Shown: positions 61,256 through 64,000 of the stretch, piece after piece | Position numbering within the stretch: the stretch's first letter is position 1 | Layout of the letters: each line of letters begins with the position of its first letter | Assembly (NCBI RefSeq): GCF_002022275.1 | Contig: NZ_MSDF01000018.1 | Coordinates: 1-64,000, forward strand | Direction: 5' to 3' | Source: Pseudomonas fluorescens | GTDB lineage: Bacteria > Pseudomonadota > Gammaproteobacteria > Pseudomonadales > Pseudomonadaceae | Length of the DNA stretch: 64,000 nt | Notes under the pieces: generated by a model | Databases searched by the model: none | Told to the model about the DNA's origin: nothing | Seen by the model: only the letters and a program-made list of their open reading frames with translations | Position numbers and translations under genes: made by a program

Positions 61256-62158
61256 TTACAAACCCTTTTGCGCCACGGTTTGGGCGGCCACGACCAGGCA
61301 CTTGGTCAGCTCCGGTGAGGAAAACTTGGTGAGCACTGCGTCGGCACCGGCCAGGCGGGCTTTTTCGCTGTTCATCGCGCTGTCCAGGGACGTGTGCAGC
61401 AGCACATAGAGGTGCTGAAAATCCGGGGTTTCGCGCAGGGTGCGGGTGAGGGCATAACCGTCCATCTCGGACATTTCGATGTCGGAGACCACCACGTTGA
61501 TCTGCTCGACCGTGCCCTGCAGTTCCAGCAGCACGTCGATGGCTTCCTTGGCGCTGCGGGCGGTGTGGCAGGTCAACCCGAGGTTGCGCAAGGTGTGTAC
61601 CGATTGCTGCAACGCCACCTGGCTGTCGTCGACCACCAGGATGTGCGCATTGCCCAGCACTTCGGCCTCTTCCATGGTCAGGTCAGTAGGCGCCGCTTCA
61701 ATCGGTGCCGGGGCGATGCCGTGGATGACCTTTTCGATGTCCAGCACTTGCACCAATCCGCCTTCGACCTGGGTCACGCCGGTGATAAACGCGCGGTTGC
61801 CGCCGGAGCCATACGGCGGCGGGCGGATATCCGTGGTCAGGCAGTGCACGATCTTGCTCACGGCCTGCACATGCAAACCCTGCTTGGAACGGCTGACGTC
61901 AGTGACGATCAGGCAACCGCCGTTGGGGTCCTGCAACGGCATTTCGCCCAAGGCACGGCTGAGGTCGATCACCGACAACGACGCGCCGCGCAGGGTGGCG
62001 ATGCCTTTGACGTGCGGGTGCGACTCCGGCAGCTTGGTCAGCGGCGGGCAGGGGATGATTTCACTGACTTTCAGCAGGTTGATCGCCATCAGCTTGCCGC
62101 TGCGCAGAGTAAAGAGCAGAAGCGAGAGTGAATCTGCGCGGGCTTTGGTGGTGGACAT
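61256..62158 (-). CDS. cheV: Chemotaxis coupling protein CheV
   Basis: This 300-residue protein joins an N-terminal CheW-like coupling domain (about 8-155, LLLFTLRSGKLMAINLLKVS and LLVIDLSRAL-like segments) to a C-terminal receiver domain (about 170-295; HILVVDDSQVALQQ, phosphorylation Asp in VVSDIEMSEMDGYAL, and the conserved Lys in VLTKFSSPEL). CheV couples chemoreceptors to CheA, with phosphorylation tuning adaptation. Pseudomonads carry several cheV paralogues. AAGG lies before the ATG. The GNAT gene follows immediately. Confidence 0.93.
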   Translation of the reverse strand: MSTTKARADSLSLLLFTLRSGKLMAINLLKVSEIIPCPPLTKLPESHPHVKGIATLRGASLSVIDLSRALGEMPLQDPNGGCLIVTDVSRSKQGLHVQAVSKIVHCLTTDIRPPPYGSGGNRAFITGVTQVEGGLVQVLDIEKVIHGIAPAPIEAAPTDLTMEEAEVLGNAHILVVDDSQVALQQSVHTLRNLGLTCHTARSAKEAIDVLLELQGTVEQINVVVSDIEMSEMDGYALTRTLRETPDFQHLYVLLHTSLDSAMNSEKARLAGADAVLTKFSSPELTKCLVVAAQTVAQKGL

Positions 62159-62255
62159 AAAAACCTTCTGTGGATCAGGGATGACGAACTTCTATGGAAG
62201 GTTATCGACTTGAGGACGCCAGGCTTTAACCGGGTTTTGTGTCGGACTGGCTTGT

Positions 62256-62340
62256 GTGGGAGCTGGCTTGCCTGCGATGCAAGCGCCTCGGTCTGGCAGT
62301 TGCACCGAGGTGAAGCTATCGCAGGCAAGCCAGCTCCCAC
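62256..62340. repeat. REP doublet with CTCGGT/ACCGAG loop palindrome
   Basis: GTGGGAGCTGGCTTGCC and its complement flank a loop with CCTCGGT and ACCGAGG (about 62286-62310). It lies upstream of cheV and downstream of the GhrB-like gene. Confidence 0.93.
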
Positions 62341-62352
62341 AGGGGGAACGTG

Positions 62353-63327
62353 TCAGCCCTTCCACACTTGCGGGTTCACCAGATCCTGCGGACGCTCGCC
62401 CAGCAAGGCGCTGCGCAGGTTCTCCAGGGCGCGGTTGGCCATGGCTTCGCGGGTTTCATCGGTCGCCGAGCCGATGTGAGGCAGGGTCACGGCATTGCTC
62501 AGCTGAAACAGCGGCGACTCGGCCAGCGGCTCCTGCTCATACACATCCAGCCCGGCGCCGCGAATACGCCCGGTTTGCAGGGCTTCGATCAGCGCCGGTT
62601 CATCTACCACCGGGCCACGGGAAATGTTGATCAGGATCGCGCTGGGCTTCATCAGCTCCAGCTCGCGGGTGCTGATCAGGTGACGGGTCTTGTCACTCAA
62701 CGGCACCACCAGGCAGACGAAATCCGCCTCGGCCAGCAACTGGTCCAGGCTGCGAAATTGCGCGCCCAGTTCCTGTTCCAGCTCAGTCTTGCGGCTGTTG
62801 CCGCTGTACAGAATCGGCATGTTGAAACCCAGGCGGCCACGGCGGGCAACGGCGGCGCCGATATTGCCCATGCCGACGATACCGAGGGTTTTGCCGTGTA
62901 CATCGCAACCAAACAACGGCGCGCCGACGCTGGCTTTCCATTGGCCGGCCTTGGTCCAGGCGTCCAGCTCGGCGACACGGCGTGCGCTGCTCATCAGCAG
63001 GGCGAACGCCAGGTCGGCGGTGCTTTCGGTGAGTACGTCCGGGGTGTTGGTGAGCATGATGCCGCGTTCGTTGAAGTACGCCACGTCGTAGTTGTCGTAG
63101 CCCACCGACACGCTGGAGACCACTTCCAGTTTGCTCGCGCCTTCCAGCTGCGCGCGGCCCAACTTGCGGCCTACGCCGATCAAACCATGGGCGTGGGGCA
63201 GGGCTTCATTGAATTGGGCATTGATGTCCCCGCGCTTGGGGTCGGGCGAAATCACCTCGAAATCCTGTTGCAGGCGTTCGATCATTTGCGGGGTGACACG
63301 GCTGAAGGCGAGGACAGTCTTTTTCAT
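62353..63327 (-). CDS. ghrB: Glyoxylate/hydroxypyruvate or 2-ketogluconate reductase (GhrB-like)
   Basis: The 324-residue D-2-hydroxyacid dehydrogenase shows VGYDNYDVAYFNERGI, the NAD(P)-binding IVGMGNIGAAVARRG near residue 153, the catalytic Arg in NISRGPVVDE, Glu in VYEQEPL and His in LPHIGSATDETR. GhrB-type enzymes reduce glyoxylate, hydroxypyruvate and 2-keto-D-gluconate. Substrate preference is not decidable. ATG at 63325-63327 (MKKTVLAFS) is used; another ATG at 63342 gives five extra residues and neither has a clear ribosome binding site. Confidence 0.9.
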   Translation of the reverse strand: MKKTVLAFSRVTPQMIERLQQDFEVISPDPKRGDINAQFNEALPHAHGLIGVGRKLGRAQLEGASKLEVVSSVSVGYDNYDVAYFNERGIMLTNTPDVLTESTADLAFALLMSSARRVAELDAWTKAGQWKASVGAPLFGCDVHGKTLGIVGMGNIGAAVARRGRLGFNMPILYSGNSRKTELEQELGAQFRSLDQLLAEADFVCLVVPLSDKTRHLISTRELELMKPSAILINISRGPVVDEPALIEALQTGRIRGAGLDVYEQEPLAESPLFQLSNAVTLPHIGSATDETREAMANRALENLRSALLGERPQDLVNPQVWKG

Positions 63328-63423
63328 GGCAGGCGGGCTCATCGACTACGGGAGAATGCCAAGCAAGCTAACATTCCTGGTCAAGGTTGTCAGGACACTG
63401 CAGATCAAAAGTGGGCAGGGGAC

Positions 63424-63515
63424 AAATGTGGGAGCTGGCTTGCCTGCGATGCAGGCAACTCGGTGTATCAGGCAGACCGAGTTGTTGCTATCGCAGGCAA
63501 GCCAGCTCCCACATT
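63424..63515. repeat. REP doublet with CTCGGT/ACCGAG loop palindrome
   Basis: AAATGTGGGAGCTGGCTTGC and its complement flank CAACTCGGT and ACCGAGTTG in the loop. It separates the GhrB-like gene from the LysR-family gene, both on the minus strand. Confidence 0.93.
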
Positions 63516-63538
63516 TGATCTCAATTGTTTGATGGAAA

Positions 63539-64000
63539 TCAGGTCGCCAGCCGAGCGCCGCCCAAGCCGCCACTCAACTCATACGCTGCCAACTCCGCCT
63601 GATGCGCCGCCAGAATCTCCGGCAACGAACCGCGCAGGTATTCCACCCACGTTTTGATCTTCGCATCCAGGTACTGGCGCGACGGGTAGATGGCGTACAG
63701 GTTCAGCTCCTGCGAGCGGTAGGTCGGCATCACCCGCACCAGCGTGCCATTGCGCAGGCCTTCGATGGCCGCATACACCGGCAGCAGGCCGACGCCCATG
63801 CCACTGGTGATCGCGGTTTTCATCGCGTCGGCCGAGTTGACCAAAAACGGCGAGGTATTGATCGCCACGCTTTCCTGGCCTTCAGGGCCGTTGAACGTCC
63901 ATTTGTCCAGCTGGATCACCGGGCTCACCAGGCGCAGGCACGCATGGTTGAGCAAATCCTGAGGGCGTTGCGCGCAGCCCTTGGCCTTGACGTAATCCGG
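63539..64000 (-). CDS. LysR-family transcriptional regulator, C-terminal part (runs off window)
   Basis: The visible 153 residues are the end of the effector-binding domain of a LysR regulator: NSADAMKTAITSGMGVGLLPVYAA followed by VRVMPTYRSQELNLYAIYPSRQYLDAKIKTWVEYLRGSLPEIL is the usual C-terminal layout. The DNA-binding helix-turn-helix lies outside the window, beyond base 64000. The effector and the targets are unknown; the adjacent GhrB-like gene on the same strand is a possible but unproven target. Confidence 0.9.
   Translation of the reverse strand, partial: PDYVKAKGCAQRPQDLLNHACLRLVSPVIQLDKWTFNGPEGQESVAINTSPFLVNSADAMKTAITSGMGVGLLPVYAAIEGLRNGTLVRVMPTYRSQELNLYAIYPSRQYLDAKIKTWVEYLRGSLPEILAAHQAELAAYELSGGLGGARLAT

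Overview
The window is chromosomal DNA from a Pseudomonas of the P. fluorescens group. The evidence is high GC coding sequence, a complete Pseudomonas-type division and cell wall (dcw) cluster, an OprD-family porin, PqiA split into two genes, and many REP doublets of the GTGGGAGCNGGCTTGC type. There are no tRNAs, CRISPR arrays, prophages or transposase genes. The only mobile-like DNA is the REP/REPIN elements, several of which are nested inside one another.

Layout. 1-9.3 kb: the start of mqo, small conserved proteins, a YajG-like lipoprotein, a PlsC-like acyltransferase, a CPXCG/DUF2007/SRAP cluster, an M48 lipoprotein protease, a Gdt1-type Mn transporter behind a yybP-ykoY manganese riboswitch, rsmC and a hydroxyacid dehydrogenase. 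9.3-18.5 kb: a LysE exporter, then a probable lipid-utilisation module (AlkK-like acyl-CoA ligase, DUF1302 outer-membrane protein, DUF1329 protein, MalT-type LuxR regulator). 18.8-22.3 kb: the pqiAABC lipid-transport operon on the minus strand. 22.4-28.7 kb: an MBL hydrolase, an OmpA-like lipoprotein, then dolP, a GmhA/DiaA protein, yraN and lpoA on the minus strand, with rsmI divergent.

28.7-47.3 kb: RNase P RNA followed by mraZ-rsmH-ftsL-ftsI-murE-murF-mraY-murD-ftsW-murG-murC-ddlB-ftsQ-ftsA-ftsZ-lpxC, mostly with overlapping ends. A sigma70-like promoter and four 10-bp-spaced AGTGG/AGTGT boxes, the expected MraZ operator, precede mraZ.

47.6-57.2 kb, minus strand: a diguanylate cyclase, an OprD-family porin, and an operon of RND adaptor, RND pump, response regulator and sensor kinase. 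57.4-64 kb: a small conserved protein, two tandem LAO/HisJ-type binding proteins (the second fused to a RidA domain and probably exported), a YkgJ-type cysteine-cluster protein, a GNAT acetyltransferase, cheV, a GhrB-like reductase and the end of a LysR regulator.

Most of the window is ordinary Pseudomonas core genome. The most unusual items are the binding-protein/RidA fusion lipoprotein (58753-59940), the readable alternative structures in the manganese riboswitch leader, the SRAP protein lacking two expected catalytic residues, and the nested REP hairpins. All functional statements rest on reading the sequence and recalled family knowledge; no database search was run.
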